The notes beneath the pieces are model-generated. The model was not told the DNA's origin. It made no database searches and was given only the letters and a program-made list of their open reading frames with translations. From Planococcus maritimus (GTDB taxonomy: Bacteria > Bacillota > Bacilli > Bacillales_A > Planococcaceae), in the NCBI RefSeq assembly GCF_001592825.1, contig NZ_LTZG01000001.1, positions 1,302,001-1,366,000 of the forward strand: a DNA stretch of 64,000 bases, in the 5' to 3' direction. Shown here in pieces: positions 54,647 through 63,788 of this stretch (positions within the stretch are counted from its first letter, which is position 1; every line of letters begins with the position of its first letter). The translations under genes and the position numbers were made by a program.

Positions 54647-55096
54647 TTACAGTTTGAGGCCGTTTCTGCTTTTGAATCGTCTCAGCAGGATATGGCTCTC
54701 TACTCGCGTGATGCCTTCGAGTGCATATAGTTCTTCGTTGATGAACTTTTCCAGATCGATAAAGTCGTCTACCAAGACATGCATATGCAACGTAGAAGGT
54801 CCCGTCATTTGGTAGCAGCTGGCGACTTGCGGGTTGTCTGCCAAAGCTTGTGCCACTTCGACGAGCGAGCCCGGTTCGCAATCCACTTCGAAGAATCCGG
54901 AAACTTTTTTTCCGACCTTTTCACTGTTGATGACGACCGTGAACTTCTCGATGACGCCTTCTTCAATTAGGTTTTGAACCCGCTCCCGAACAGCGACTCT
55001 GGATAAGTTCAATTCTTTTCCGATATCGACATAGGATGTGCGACCATTAATCGTCAGCAACTCCAGAATTTTTTTATCGGTATTATCCAATTTCAT
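54647..55096 (-). CDS. Lrp/AsnC-family transcriptional regulator
   Basis: The 149-aa protein has an N-terminal winged HTH (MKLDNTDKKILELLTINGR, SYVDIGKELNLSRVAVRERV) and a C-terminal RAM ligand domain (FEVDCEPGSLVEVAQALADN). Such proteins sense amino acids. It lies just ahead of the peptide importer operon on the same strand but is separated from it by a terminator, so it could regulate the importer without being cotranscribed. Confidence 0.93.
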   Translation of the reverse strand: MKLDNTDKKILELLTINGRTSYVDIGKELNLSRVAVRERVQNLIEEGVIEKFTVVINSEKVGKKVSGFFEVDCEPGSLVEVAQALADNPQVASCYQMTGPSTLHMHVLVDDFIDLEKFINEELYALEGITRVESHILLRRFKSRNGLKL

Positions 55097-55339
55097 GTTT
55101 TACACCTCTGATTCGTATAGAATGACTTCATTATATCCATTCTCCGCACATTTTAATATGCGCGTTTGGTTGCAGTTGAGGCGTTTGCCCGCCCTTGCAT
55201 TTCAACTGGCCCGCACTAGAAGCTGGAATAGATGTCTGAAAATTTTGTGGGTTTCTCTTATCATACCACATGTGAAATATCTCTAAGGAAGCGATCGACA
55301 AGAAGAACCCGTTTGCGTTTGTGGACAGCCGCTTCAAAG

Positions 55340-55780
55340 CTAGAGCTTCTTCTCCAGCACAATCTTCAGCTGGCCGCGCGAATCGACTTCGGTTTCTAGG
55401 ACGTCAAACCCCGTCTGAATGTTCAATAGCAGCATGCCGCGCCATTTGTTCATCGTCTTGGTGCGGACAATTTCAAAGCCCATTCCCTTTAGGTCTTCGT
55501 GCTGCCTGCGCATCAGTTCAGAGGCGATGCCGAGCTTCCGGCAATCGGGGCAGACAGCGCCGAGCCAGCTGTAAAACCTTGTATCGTCCAGCCCGTAGCC
55601 AATTTTATAGCCTGCGACATGCCCATCGGCTAATGCAAGGTGGATCAATACGTGTTCTTGACTATTCAGCTGTTCCAGCCAGTGGCCTGGACCGCCGAAA
55701 ATGTCCCGGTGCAGCGCGGTGATTTCTTCTGTTAGAGTGTTCGATGGTTCAGAGGTGAAGGTTTGGTAGCGAATGTCCAT
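55340..55780 (-). CDS. GNAT-family N-acetyltransferase
   Basis: The 146-aa protein has the GNAT acetyl-CoA signature VCPDCRKLGIASELMRRQHE (motif A, R/Q-x-x-G-x-A) and a late beta-strand (TGFDVLETEVD). Its acceptor substrate is unknown. The start follows AAAGAGG at close range. Confidence 0.87.
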   Translation of the reverse strand: MDIRYQTFTSEPSNTLTEEITALHRDIFGGPGHWLEQLNSQEHVLIHLALADGHVAGYKIGYGLDDTRFYSWLGAVCPDCRKLGIASELMRRQHEDLKGMGFEIVRTKTMNKWRGMLLLNIQTGFDVLETEVDSRGQLKIVLEKKL

Positions 55781-55851
55781 AAGTGTGCCTCTTTCTTATG
55801 TAAATGAATTTGTCTGATGTATTCCTGTGAGCGGAAAACCCACATACGAGC

Positions 55852-56049
55852 CTATTGCAGACTATTTCTCCTGACCGTCTTTAAAATTTCAGCAACCCCT
55901 ACTGCTATTAAGCCATTTAATACGGCAAACACTGAATACAGGACAGCTTGCCCGTTTTCGCCATCAGATGCAATCGACATGACGATGGTAAAGGCTCCCG
56001 CAAACATGATCAGTATGCCAAGCATGTAGAGCATCGATACCAGTTTCAT
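55852..56049 (-). CDS. Small two-helix membrane protein
   Basis: The 65-aa product has two hydrophobic helices (about 5-27 and 36-56) and a basic end. The start follows AAGGGGAT. No family recognised. It heads a run of four short membrane protein genes on the minus strand (55852-57104), each with its own ribosome binding site. Confidence 0.68.
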   Translation of the reverse strand: MKLVSMLYMLGILIMFAGAFTIVMSIASDGENGQAVLYSVFAVLNGLIAVGVAEILKTVRRNSLQ

Positions 56050-56167
56050 CTCTATCCCCTTCCTTCTTTAGGTAACATAATGAACTTGTTAAATAGCAAA
56101 ATCGTTTGATGTAAACCTCATCTCCCTACGATTAGCTTTTATTCGGGAAAGCCGGACCACTACTGTT

Positions 56168-56365
56168 TTATCGATTCGTTTCACGAAAAAATTGTATAAT
56201 TAAAAGCTTACTGATGTAATAGATAGACCCTACGACTGCCACTGCAAATGCTAAAAAACTAATTGTCATCAACCAGCCGCCAACAGCTGCGTCTAAAACA
56301 TTATTCAAGACAAGAGTCGCAACCGCAAAGATGAATGCTATAGTCCAAACTGCTTTTTCATTCAT
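56168..56365 (-). CDS. Small two-helix membrane protein
   Basis: The 65-aa product has two hydrophobic helices (about 6-26 and 31-55). The start follows GGAGGG. Not recognised. It lies 25 bases downstream of the gene at 56391-56660 and may be cotranscribed with it. Confidence 0.7.
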   Translation of the reverse strand: MNEKAVWTIAFIFAVATLVLNNVLDAAVGGWLMTISFLAFAVAVVGSIYYISKLLIIQFFRETNR

Positions 56366-56390
56366 CTTATCCCTCCGATTTCATTATGTC

Positions 56391-56660
56391 TTAACGAGGA
56401 AACGCCAACCAATAAGCAAGCGGGAGAAAGATCAACGCAAAAATACCGAGACTGATCCATACATGCTTTTTCGGGATCTCCCACTTTTTTTCAAGCGAAC
56501 GAACATGAATGGAGACCAACGAGTAGCCGATAAATCCAACCAAAAAGCCGAGCTGGTCGTGGTGAATCGAGAGCGTTCGAACGAGGTTCAGTCCAAACAA
56601 CAACATGGCAACTTTACAAAGTGTTAGATGAACATACTGCATTTTCTTTTCTTCTGTCAT
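56391..56660 (-). CDS. Small membrane protein
   Basis: The 89-aa product has a short polar start, then three hydrophobic segments (about 10-28, 39-54 and 68-86). ATG 56660 follows AAAGGAG; a 24-codon longer frame has no such site. Function unknown. Confidence 0.7.
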   Translation of the reverse strand: MTEEKKMQYVHLTLCKVAMLLFGLNLVRTLSIHHDQLGFLVGFIGYSLVSIHVRSLEKKWEIPKKHVWISLGIFALIFLPLAYWLAFPR

Positions 56661-56771
56661 CTTTTCGCTCCTTTCAGACATTATTAGATTGGCGTCGAAA
56701 TGGCCTTTTTTGGCTGATGGGAGTGCTTCCACCTAAAATAGTCTCTGGCAAAAGCGTCCCATTCAATTGTT

Positions 56772-57104
56772 TCATGTACTTTGTTCATTTTCCCCGCGTT
56801 TATTTACCTCCACAACTTCCGCTTTTGACACTATTTTTCCGAGCAAGTTCTTTTTTTGAATAAACAAGATCACCAGCGCTTGGATCGACATGGCGATGAT
56901 GACGAGGATCAAATGAGAACTGTGGTAAAAAGTATGGGCAAGCGCAAAATACATCGGGCCTGCGCTCAAATAAGAAATGTATTGGTTTTTCGTCCAGATG
57001 TAGACGATGGTTGCGAGGCAGCTTGTGATGAAGAATAGCTCCCCGTATAGTGAAATGTATTCCAAGACCAGACTGATGGAATACGCCAAGTCGTTTATAA
57101 ACAT
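56772..57104 (-). CDS. Small membrane protein
   Basis: The 110-aa product has about four hydrophobic segments (8-20, 22-38, 42-58, 64-84) and a charged tail (KAEVVEVNKRGENEQ). The start at 57104 is six bases after GGAGG; the adjacent ATG 57107 is an alternative. Not recognised. Confidence 0.68.
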   Translation of the reverse strand: MFINDLAYSISLVLEYISLYGELFFITSCLATIVYIWTKNQYISYLSAGPMYFALAHTFYHSSHLILVIIAMSIQALVILFIQKKNLLGKIVSKAEVVEVNKRGENEQST

Positions 57105-57195
57105 CATTTCCCTCCTTCACTAAAATCAATAAGCTCTTCATTGATGGTAACATTTAATGGAAAAATTGTTATCAATAATCATGAATTTCCCATAT

Positions 57196-57233
57196 AAATG
57201 CCCCCTGTTGCTCAACAACAGAGGGCATTTTTG
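57196..57233 (-). terminator. Terminator of the SDR gene
   Basis: A stem of about 15 bp with one mismatch (AAATGCCCTCTGTTG on the minus strand) and a five-base loop lies after the stop codon at 57253. It has T residues on both sides. Confidence 0.75.
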
Positions 57234-57252
57234 GCGGTCTCTCGCCTATGTA

Positions 57253-58074
57253 TTAAAAGCGCTTCATTTTCTGCTGGGACATCGCGGCTTTCATGCGCGG
57301 ATAATTGGCAATTGTCCCGCCATCTATCCGCAAATCGATGCCGGTGATGTAGGAAGCCGAATCGCTCAATAGAAACTCGATTGCGGAGGCGATTTCTTCC
57401 GGTTCGACCGTCCGCCGTAGCGGCGTGTGGTCAAGCATGGTTTGAATATCTTCTGTATCGCCTGGCAGACTCATCATTCCAGGTGAAACAGAATTGAGGC
57501 GAGCGCCTTTTTGGCCCCACACCCATGCCTGGTCTTCGACGATTAATTGGACAGCGAGCTTCGCCATGCTGTTGGCGGCTCCTGCGTCTCCTTGGGTGAA
57601 CTGGTCGAGCGTTTCCGCTAAGTTAGCCGACAGCTGTTGCTTTAAAACCTCCATGTATTGGCCATTTTTGGGCACCATATAGGCAGTTATCGATGACATC
57701 ATGACAGCGGATGTCGCTTCATTGGCAAGCGGCAAAAACGCCTCGAGCACGTGGTTCATACCGATGACGTTATCGGCCATCAGACGCTTGGAATCAGTAT
57801 CGGTCGACATGCCTGCCATATGGACGAGCCCTCTCAAAGCCCCGAGTCCCGATACTTTTTCCGCTAACTTCCCGACCGCTTGTGTCGATGTCAGGTCGAC
57901 TGTTTCGCAGTGGACATCGGTCATGCCCGCTTGCAAGAGTTGTTGTCTCGCCAGCTCCAGGCATTTTTCGCACGCATCCACCAACAATAATGTGTTTCGT
58001 GCGCCAATCTGTTTCGCCAAGGCGATGGCCACCTCTTCCGAACCGCCTGTGATCACATAAACGTTCTTCATCAT
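57253..58074 (-). CDS. Short-chain dehydrogenase/reductase-like protein lacking the catalytic Tyr
   Basis: The 273-aa protein follows the SDR fold of 3-alpha-hydroxysteroid-dehydrogenase type: ITGGSEEVAIALAK at the start, GLVHMAGMS, VMMSSITAY, LNSVSPGMM and SYITGIDLRIDGG at the end. In the YxxxK motif the Tyr is replaced: NSMAK carries Asn four residues before Lys. The TGxxxGxG motif is also incomplete. It may therefore bind a cofactor without normal dehydrogenase activity. ATG 58074 is eight bases after GGGGG. A divergent TetR gene is next to it. Confidence 0.85.
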   Translation of the reverse strand: MMKNVYVITGGSEEVAIALAKQIGARNTLLLVDACEKCLELARQQLLQAGMTDVHCETVDLTSTQAVGKLAEKVSGLGALRGLVHMAGMSTDTDSKRLMADNVIGMNHVLEAFLPLANEATSAVMMSSITAYMVPKNGQYMEVLKQQLSANLAETLDQFTQGDAGAANSMAKLAVQLIVEDQAWVWGQKGARLNSVSPGMMSLPGDTEDIQTMLDHTPLRRTVEPEEIASAIEFLLSDSASYITGIDLRIDGGTIANYPRMKAAMSQQKMKRF

Positions 58075-58172
58075 AAGCAATTCCCCCTGTTATCTACTAT
58101 AATTAGCGTAAGCGTAATTACCGCAAAAAACACAAGACATTTTCTGTGATTTTGTCCAACGAGGTGACATAA

Positions 58173-58688
58173 ATGAGAACAGCGAAACAAACCATTACCG
58201 AAACCTTTATCTATTTGCTTACTGAACAAGCTTTTGAAGACCTGTCTGTCAAAGACATCGTCTCCTATGCAGGTATTTCTCGCTCAACATTTTATCTGCA
58301 TTTCACCGATAAATACGAATTAATGGATGCGGTGCGAAGTCAAGTAAACGGACGATTCCTGCAAATTTACAATGAACCGTCAGACGCAGAGACGATCAAC
58401 TTGAAAATCTGTCAGCACGTTTTTCGCTACCGATCGTTTTACCGCCAGGAATTTTCCGATGCCGGGCGCATTCACGAACTGACCCGCCGTTTTGCGGACG
58501 AGCTCGAACCTGTCTTTAGTGATGAAGACCTGGCCGTGTTTGCCGGATGGGGGACGATCGGGTATTTGGCGTCCTGGGTGAAAAGCGGATTTGCAATGGG
58601 GCCTCAAGAAGCCTCAGATAAGCTGATGAAGATCCTCTTTACGGATTGGACAGCGAATTTAGCCGATACCCGCGAACGCAGCAGTTGA
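58173..58688 (+). CDS. TetR-family regulator
   Basis: The 171-aa protein has an N-terminal TetR HTH (about 22-46: LSVKDIVSYAGISRSTFYLHFTDKYELMD) and a C-terminal domain of the TetR_C_7/DhaS-like type. It is divergent from the SDR-like gene with 98 bases between, the usual layout of a local repressor; TAATTA repeats lie there, but no convincing operator can be named. Confidence 0.9.
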   Translation: MRTAKQTITETFIYLLTEQAFEDLSVKDIVSYAGISRSTFYLHFTDKYELMDAVRSQVNGRFLQIYNEPSDAETINLKICQHVFRYRSFYRQEFSDAGRIHELTRRFADELEPVFSDEDLAVFAGWGTIGYLASWVKSGFAMGPQEASDKLMKILFTDWTANLADTRERSS

Positions 58689-58879
58689 TTGTTCTTTTCC
58701 GTTAGATGGGCAATAGAGCACCTCTCCGCAAAACGAAAGGATTGTTTTATTGCTAGCCTTTGAGTGTCACGAAATCTTCACAGCGAACGAGGGATTCCGC
58801 CCAACGCCTTTTTTCTCCCCTTATCTTTGTTAGACTGAGGGGTAGGCCGTCATATGCCAATCATGAGAGGATTTTTGTT

Positions 58880-59257
58880 GTGAAAACCTATTGGCTTATT
58901 GTTGCCGTTTTATTGTTGAACTTATCGCTGCTGCTGATCAATGATTATTTCCCGGGTACGCTCGCCGAACTCGGCATTCCCTCGTGGATTTTGTTCGTGG
59001 TAATCGTCTTGATGGTCGTCTTTAGCTGGGCTGCGGTCAAGCCGCGCCGCGAGAAAAAGCGCTACATGATCATCTTTCCTGCATTGATGGTCGGCGTGCC
59101 GCTTGTGGTTATGGCCGTGTTGACAGCGCTTGGCGGGGAATCGCAAAACAGTCTATCGCTGGCAAGCCCGGCCGTATGGATCGGCGCTGTCTTGGCGATG
59201 TGGATTTCCTGGCTCGAGTATACAAGGGCGTCGGAGAAAAAAGCAGAGAAAGCGTAA
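58880..59257 (+). CDS. Four-helix small membrane protein, paralogue of 43839-44216
   Basis: The 125-aa product shares the start MKTYWL, the NDYFPGTLAELGIP loop and LGGESQNSLS with the protein encoded at 43839, and has the same length and four helices. The start is GTG 58880, nine bases after AGAGG, which makes the two proteins begin at the same position. Function unknown. Confidence 0.8.
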   Translation: MKTYWLIVAVLLLNLSLLLINDYFPGTLAELGIPSWILFVVIVLMVVFSWAAVKPRREKKRYMIIFPALMVGVPLVVMAVLTALGGESQNSLSLASPAVWIGAVLAMWISWLEYTRASEKKAEKA

Positions 59258-59267
59258 AGTTGGCATG

Positions 59268-59302
59268 AAAAAAGGCTCTTCCATTCGGGAGAGCCTTTTT
59301 TC
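59268..59302. terminator. Bidirectional terminator
   Basis: A stem of about 13 bp (AAAAAAGGCTCTT and AGAGCCTTTTTT) lies between convergent genes. Confidence 0.88.
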
Positions 59303-59310
59303 ATGCCTTG

Positions 59311-59601
59311 TCAGTCCTTAAACGATAAGCCCGCTTGAGTTAAATGCCGCTTGAAAATCGGCAGCGATGCGGGCCCGACGCCGTGAAGCGCCAAGATATC
59401 TTTTTCACTATAGACCGACAACTTATCAAGCGTATCGATTTCTTCGCGCAACAGGGCGTTTCTTGCGGGCGCGCTGAGTTCCCGGAGAAATCCCTTGTTC
59501 GGCTTATTGGCCTCGTTGCATACAGGACATGTTGGGCAATCGCTGCTTTTGTAATACCGGTGGCCTTGATCACAGATGCGCAAAGTTTTTTCCGCTGCCA
59601 T
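59311..59601 (-). CDS. Zinc-ribbon plus helix-hairpin-helix (RNAP alpha-CTD-like) protein
   Basis: The 96-aa protein begins with a zinc-binding pattern (CDQGH, then CPTCPVCNEANKP) and ends with a segment like the RNA polymerase alpha C-terminal domain (SAPARNALLREEIDTLDKLSVYSEKDILALHGVGPASLPIFK). Such small proteins are known from Bacillota and may bind nucleic acid. Start chosen at 59601 with AGGAG eight bases upstream; an ATG two codons earlier is possible. Confidence 0.72.
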   Translation of the reverse strand: MAAEKTLRICDQGHRYYKSSDCPTCPVCNEANKPNKGFLRELSAPARNALLREEIDTLDKLSVYSEKDILALHGVGPASLPIFKRHLTQAGLSFKD

Positions 59602-59896
59602 GTGCATCGCTCCTCCAATTTTCTCCATCAATTAAACTCAATTTACCGCCACTCGCTAGCTCCGTCAACAAAGAAATCTCGCCTTATCATTTCCTGGGAA
59701 ATGAAATTGACATCGTCATCTCCCTTATCAGGCACAAACTTCACGAACGAAATGGCTTGCCGCTTGATAGCGAGCAGCGAAAGGCGGTACAGTTAAACAA
59801 AGCCAAACGAACGAAGCGGCTTATTGGCACTCAAAAACAATCGGCCAATCGATTTTAACCATTGGCACCGATAAAAAGATAAGGGGTTTGGATACG

Positions 59897-60187
59897 ATGG
59901 CAGCTAAAAAAAACTATGATCCTGAGAAAAGCTTAAAAAAAGTAATGACACTTTACGGAGCCGTTCTGTTCCTAGGGCTCGCGATTTCGATTTACACACA
60001 TCACATTGAAGATGTCGGCGGCTTTTTGACATTCCTTGTCCCCGCAGCAATCGTCTACTTTTTCGTTTTGTTCGCTTTCTTTAAAGAAGGCATGTTCCGA
60101 AAAATCGTATACGGCCTTATGGCACTCATCGGATTGGTCTCCGTGTTCATGGCTTTCTACCTTGAACTTACAGGCGGCGGCCATTGA
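59897..60187 (+). CDS. Small membrane protein
   Basis: The 96-aa product has three hydrophobic segments (about 17-35, 43-60 and 66-86) with a charged start (KKNYDPEKSLKKVM). The ATG follows GGGG at 10 bases; a TTG three codons upstream is closer to it. Not recognised. The preceding gap 59632-59896 shows no other gene. Confidence 0.7.
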   Translation: MAAKKNYDPEKSLKKVMTLYGAVLFLGLAISIYTHHIEDVGGFLTFLVPAAIVYFFVLFAFFKEGMFRKIVYGLMALIGLVSVFMAFYLELTGGGH

Positions 60188-60226
60188 TCGTTCCGGCATT
60201 TTCACAGCAACAAAGGCAATAGGCTG

Positions 60227-60268
60227 AAAAAAATCCCCTCGTTCCACTTTGGAACGGGGGGATTTTCC
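60227..60268. terminator. Bidirectional terminator
   Basis: A stem of about 15 bp with one mismatch (AAATCCCCTCGTTCC/GGAACGGGGGGATTT) and a five-base loop lies between convergent genes. Confidence 0.88.
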
Positions 60269-60278
60269 GATTTATCGA

Positions 60279-61055
60279 TTATTTCTCCTGCAGGCGTTGG
60301 ATCACTTGTTGCACCGTTGAAAACGTCAGCAGGTTTTGGTCACCATCTTTGATATTGACGATTTCTATCGCCGTTTTGGGGCTGATGCCGGAGATGTAAA
60401 GCTTGCTCCCCATCAACCTCAGTACGTCTTGAATCATCAATAAATTGGTATAGACAAAATTCTTTTCCCATAACACGCCTGTGACATCGATGATGATGTG
60501 GCGCGTACGGGTATCGCGGACAAAATGGCTCAATTTAGAAGTTAACACGTCAAAGCGCAAATTGTTCATTTTTCCGACCAGTGCCACTGCGCCGATATGG
60601 TCGTCAATCGGCAAGATCGGCAGCAATTGCTCATTGATCTCCTTTTCCTTTTCATTCAATTCCACTTGCTGTTCGACTTCCTGGGTGATGTCCGTTTGGG
60701 TGCCGATAAAATACAGGTGGTCATCCAAGGTGACCGGCTCGATGTTCAACCGGTTCCAAAATGCCGTGCCATCTTTCCGGTAATTTTCTAATGTAACGGT
60801 TACTTTTTCGCGTTGTTTAATCGCCTGCCGAATTTTGTCGATAGTGAATCGATCGGTATTTGGACCTTGTAAAAAGCGGCAATTTTTACCAAGGATCTCA
60901 TGCTCTGCATACCCTGTCATTTGTGCGAAGGTTTCATTATAGTAGATGATCGGATTATCTGGCAGTTCGGGGTCTGTGACGACAGCGGCTACCCGGCTGC
61001 CGTTCAGCATAGATTCCAATAACTCGTTCTTGACTTTAGTTTTTAGGTGATTCAT
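60279..61055 (-). CDS. ytvA: LOV-STAS blue-light photoreceptor, YtvA-like
   Basis: The 258-aa protein has a LOV/PAS domain (about 15-125) with the FMN-adduct motif GKNCRFLQG, photoactive Cys at residue 59, a helical linker (J-alpha, about 128-150) and a STAS domain (about 155-255, HIIIDVTGVLWEKNF). This is the arrangement of Bacillus YtvA (PfyP, 261 aa), which feeds blue-light signals into the stressosome and sigma-B. The STAS Ser/Thr region reads IIDVTGV. No stressosome genes are adjacent. Confidence 0.95.
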   Translation of the reverse strand: MNHLKTKVKNELLESMLNGSRVAAVVTDPELPDNPIIYYNETFAQMTGYAEHEILGKNCRFLQGPNTDRFTIDKIRQAIKQREKVTVTLENYRKDGTAFWNRLNIEPVTLDDHLYFIGTQTDITQEVEQQVELNEKEKEINEQLLPILPIDDHIGAVALVGKMNNLRFDVLTSKLSHFVRDTRTRHIIIDVTGVLWEKNFVYTNLLMIQDVLRLMGSKLYISGISPKTAIEIVNIKDGDQNLLTFSTVQQVIQRLQEK

Positions 61056-61110
61056 TTCAGTTCTCTCCGATCTTCATAGGGTGGATGTCGTTTGCTCATA
61101 TTGCCGGCAC

Positions 61111-61527
61111 TTATTCCGCTTCAGTCGGAGAGGGCCATGGTTCAAATTCTTTCAGCGCAGCGGCTAATCGCTGCGCAAAATTCCCTGGCGGCTCCAAGGA
61201 TTCCATCACGACCTCAACGATATGTTGATTCATTTGGGTATGCTGTCGGAATGCAATCGGCAAAGGGATCGGAAACCGGCGCAATGTATGATGAAAAGCC
61301 AACACTTCCTCTGGCAAGATATACACAGAAGCACGGTTGATGGCCGCACCGTCCTGCTGGAAGTGCTCGAAGCTGACTTCCATGTCCAGTTTGAACACGA
61401 ATAGGCTGGAGCCAAGGAAGACTTCCAGCTTTTTGGTTTTCGTGAAGTGAAATTTCCCTTCACGGTACTCGTATCGCGCTTTCAACATCTTTTGCACTTC
61501 ATCCGCAATCCACAGCTCTTCTTTCAC
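61111..61527 (-). CDS. Hypothetical protein, unrecognised
   Basis: The 138-aa protein is soluble, with mixed charge (WIADEVQKMLKARYEYREGK, LEVFLGSSLFVFKLDMEVSF). A GTG start at 61527 is eight bases after AAGGA; a longer frame to 61590 has no clear ribosome binding site. It lies just upstream of the photoreceptor on the same strand and may share its transcript. The segment 61528-61694 shows nothing else. Confidence 0.6.
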   Translation of the reverse strand: MKEELWIADEVQKMLKARYEYREGKFHFTKTKKLEVFLGSSLFVFKLDMEVSFEHFQQDGAAINRASVYILPEEVLAFHHTLRRFPIPLPIAFRQHTQMNQHIVEVVMESLEPPGNFAQRLAAALKEFEPWPSPTEAE

Positions 61528-61694
61528 GTATATCGTCCTTTCCCTGCACTTTGCAGCTTCCAGATAAATCGCATAATCTTCTATACCCAAAATCGTTGCT
61601 TTTTTCCCACAGAATGCAAAATTCTTCTAAGACTTTTGCATATGTAGCTGGGGAGCTGCGTTTTCTACACGACTTCCAGGTAATAAAACCCGGC

Positions 61695-62165
61695 TCAGTG
61701 ATGTGCGCCGGAACTTCCCGCATCTGGCGCAGGGCCTTCTTTCAAACTTTGCAATTCGCTTTCAGATAGCTCTCCGACAATGAATTGGTACTGGGGGTTG
61801 CTGATGGCATCTCCACTTCCTGCATGCACTTCAAAGAAATAAAGCCCATCGCTCCTGAAGTTAACTTCCATTTCATAGACCCCATTTCCTGCCGGCTGTG
61901 CATCTTTCATTGGATATGGAATCGAACCATCCTGTTTGCGAACTTCAAAATGAACAAAATTTGCCTCATCCACCGGTTCCTCGTTTCGCGTCAATTTTGC
62001 TTCAAGCGTCACGGTTTCACCGGAAGCGATGTCTGTTGGCACTTCTGCCTCGATTTGCAGGGGTACTTCCTGCTTATACAAATTCGCCGCGTCATCGCTC
62101 AACGAACACGCACTCAGCAGCACCATCGCACCAATAGCCAAAAACGAACCATAGATTTTCTTCAT
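61695..62165 (-). CDS. YtkA/FixH-like lipoprotein
   Basis: The 156-aa product has a lipobox (LLSAC) and an immunoglobulin-like YtkA domain (about 30-130): SGETVTLEAKLTRNEEPVD, VHFEVRKQDGS, NGVYEMEVNFRSDGLYFFEV, ending with HH. YtkA-like proteins are linked with copper or redox-protein assembly. ATG 62165 follows AGGAGG, 14 bases after the PepSY gene stop, so the two are cotranscribed. Confidence 0.8.
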   Translation of the reverse strand: MKKIYGSFLAIGAMVLLSACSLSDDAANLYKQEVPLQIEAEVPTDIASGETVTLEAKLTRNEEPVDEANFVHFEVRKQDGSIPYPMKDAQPAGNGVYEMEVNFRSDGLYFFEVHAGSGDAISNPQYQFIVGELSESELQSLKEGPAPDAGSSGAHH

Positions 62166-62179
62166 TCCCGCTCCTCCTT

Positions 62180-63559
62180 TCATGCGTTTAGCCATCTCTT
62201 CATAGCCGGTGTGCGCTGAAACACTAATTTATCGAGCAGCCACACTACCACCATTGACAGCCCAGCCAGCGGGAACAATAAGCCGAGCACAACCATCAAC
62301 AATAAAAATGATTTCGTTTTGAAGACCGGCGGCGCTTTCGGTGCACCCATGCCTTTTTTCGGCTTGCGCTTCCACCAGAGATAGACACCGCTGACCGCTA
62401 CAAAAATGATGCCCAGGCAGATGAACAGGCTGATCAATTGATTGATGATGCCGAATTGCGAGCCTTTATGCAGCGTGATGCCCCAAGCGACTACTTTTCC
62501 AACGACGCCGTAATTGTCATAGCGGTAATCGGCTAATACGGCTCCTGAATACTGATCGATATGTATCGTCGCTTCGTCCTGCGCTTTTGGCGGGAACGCG
62601 GACAGCGTATAGACGCCCTCCGGCTCCTGCGGTATAAATACGGAATAGGAAGGATGGACGCCTTCTGCATCAGCAATTTCCACTACTTTATCGAGCGATA
62701 GCGGGACTAAACCTTGCACGGATGACAGCGGCACATCCAAAGTTTCTGCTGCCCACGGAACTTCCGCGATGTCTTGCGTTTCCACGTCCGACGCCGGTGC
62801 GTTGCCGACCCAAACCGACGGCGGATAGCCTTCTCCTGTGTTGGTTGCCAGCGTCTGGAAATTGGTTCCCCAAAAACCAGACCACGGCAGCCCGGTCATG
62901 ATCAAAAACAATAATCCGGCAGACAGCCAAAATGCGGGTACTGCATGAAGGTCTCTTCTGCGAATTTTCGACCCTTGGCGAAGGCGCGGGAATAATACCC
63001 CGCCCGCTCCGTTCATTTTTTTCGGGAACCATAAAAACAAACCGGTGACGATCAAGATGACTGCCCAGCTCGCCGCCAATTCGACGACACGGTCGCCAAT
63101 CGTTCCAGCCATCAATTCCCCGTGAATCTCTTCAATTTTGTCCATAATCCGGTCGTCATTGTTCAATTCACCGAGCGACTCACCTGTGTATGGATTGATG
63201 AATACTGTCAGCGATTCGCCTGAGGCCTCAATTTTCACTTCACTTGAACGTTCATCCGTTTCTCCCGGGCGATACGACTTGATGATGCCATCGGGATACA
63301 GCCGGTTCACTTCCGAAAGTTGCTCGGAAACCGCTACCCGCTCTTCTTGCGCTTGAACTTCGTAATAATCCGCATACAGCGCATTCTCAATTTCCGCTTT
63401 AAACAAATAAACCGAACCGGTAATGGCGAGCAGCACTAAGAGCGGCGCGACCAAAACCCCCGCATACAAATGCCAGCGCCAGACCGATTTGTAGAACTGC
63501 CCGCCTTTATCTTGTTTCTTTTTTCCCCTTGCCGCTTGGTGTCGTTTGTCGTTTTCCAT
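62180..63559 (-). CDS. PepSY-associated TM-helix protein
   Basis: The 459-aa protein is a PepSY_TM family member: first helix with WRWHLYAGVLVAPLLVLLAITGSVYLFK, two PepSY-like extracytoplasmic regions (about 75-150 and 275-335) and four later helices (about 172-192, 215-240, 375-398 and 415-440). Related proteins act as ferric or flavin-linked membrane reductases or in metal uptake. It is the first gene of a two-gene operon with the YtkA-like lipoprotein. The start follows AAGAGGCGG. Upstream, 63560-63788 is AT-rich without a gene. Confidence 0.88.
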   Translation of the reverse strand: MENDKRHQAARGKKKQDKGGQFYKSVWRWHLYAGVLVAPLLVLLAITGSVYLFKAEIENALYADYYEVQAQEERVAVSEQLSEVNRLYPDGIIKSYRPGETDERSSEVKIEASGESLTVFINPYTGESLGELNNDDRIMDKIEEIHGELMAGTIGDRVVELAASWAVILIVTGLFLWFPKKMNGAGGVLFPRLRQGSKIRRRDLHAVPAFWLSAGLLFLIMTGLPWSGFWGTNFQTLATNTGEGYPPSVWVGNAPASDVETQDIAEVPWAAETLDVPLSSVQGLVPLSLDKVVEIADAEGVHPSYSVFIPQEPEGVYTLSAFPPKAQDEATIHIDQYSGAVLADYRYDNYGVVGKVVAWGITLHKGSQFGIINQLISLFICLGIIFVAVSGVYLWWKRKPKKGMGAPKAPPVFKTKSFLLLMVVLGLLFPLAGLSMVVVWLLDKLVFQRTPAMKRWLNA

Positions 63560-63788
63560 CTGTTCCGCCTCTTCCTTGAAATCTTGTTTTATGTATTTTT
63601 ACTTCTTTAACTAGTAAACGCTAAAAATTAAATTTTAGATTCATATAGGTTTCACGCAAAAAAAAAAGAACACACCATCGTTCAGCGCATCCTTCTTCAG
63701 TGCTTTTGATTTTCCGGCGACGTGCCTGCTATTTTGCTTTATTTGTATTATACCCTGAACTGCGGCATGATTTCCCGCCCAAACCATC

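Noticed and set aside
58081-58172. TetR operator between the SDR-like and TetR genes
   Set aside because: TAATTA repeats and GCGTAA direct repeats are present but no long enough palindrome could be defended.
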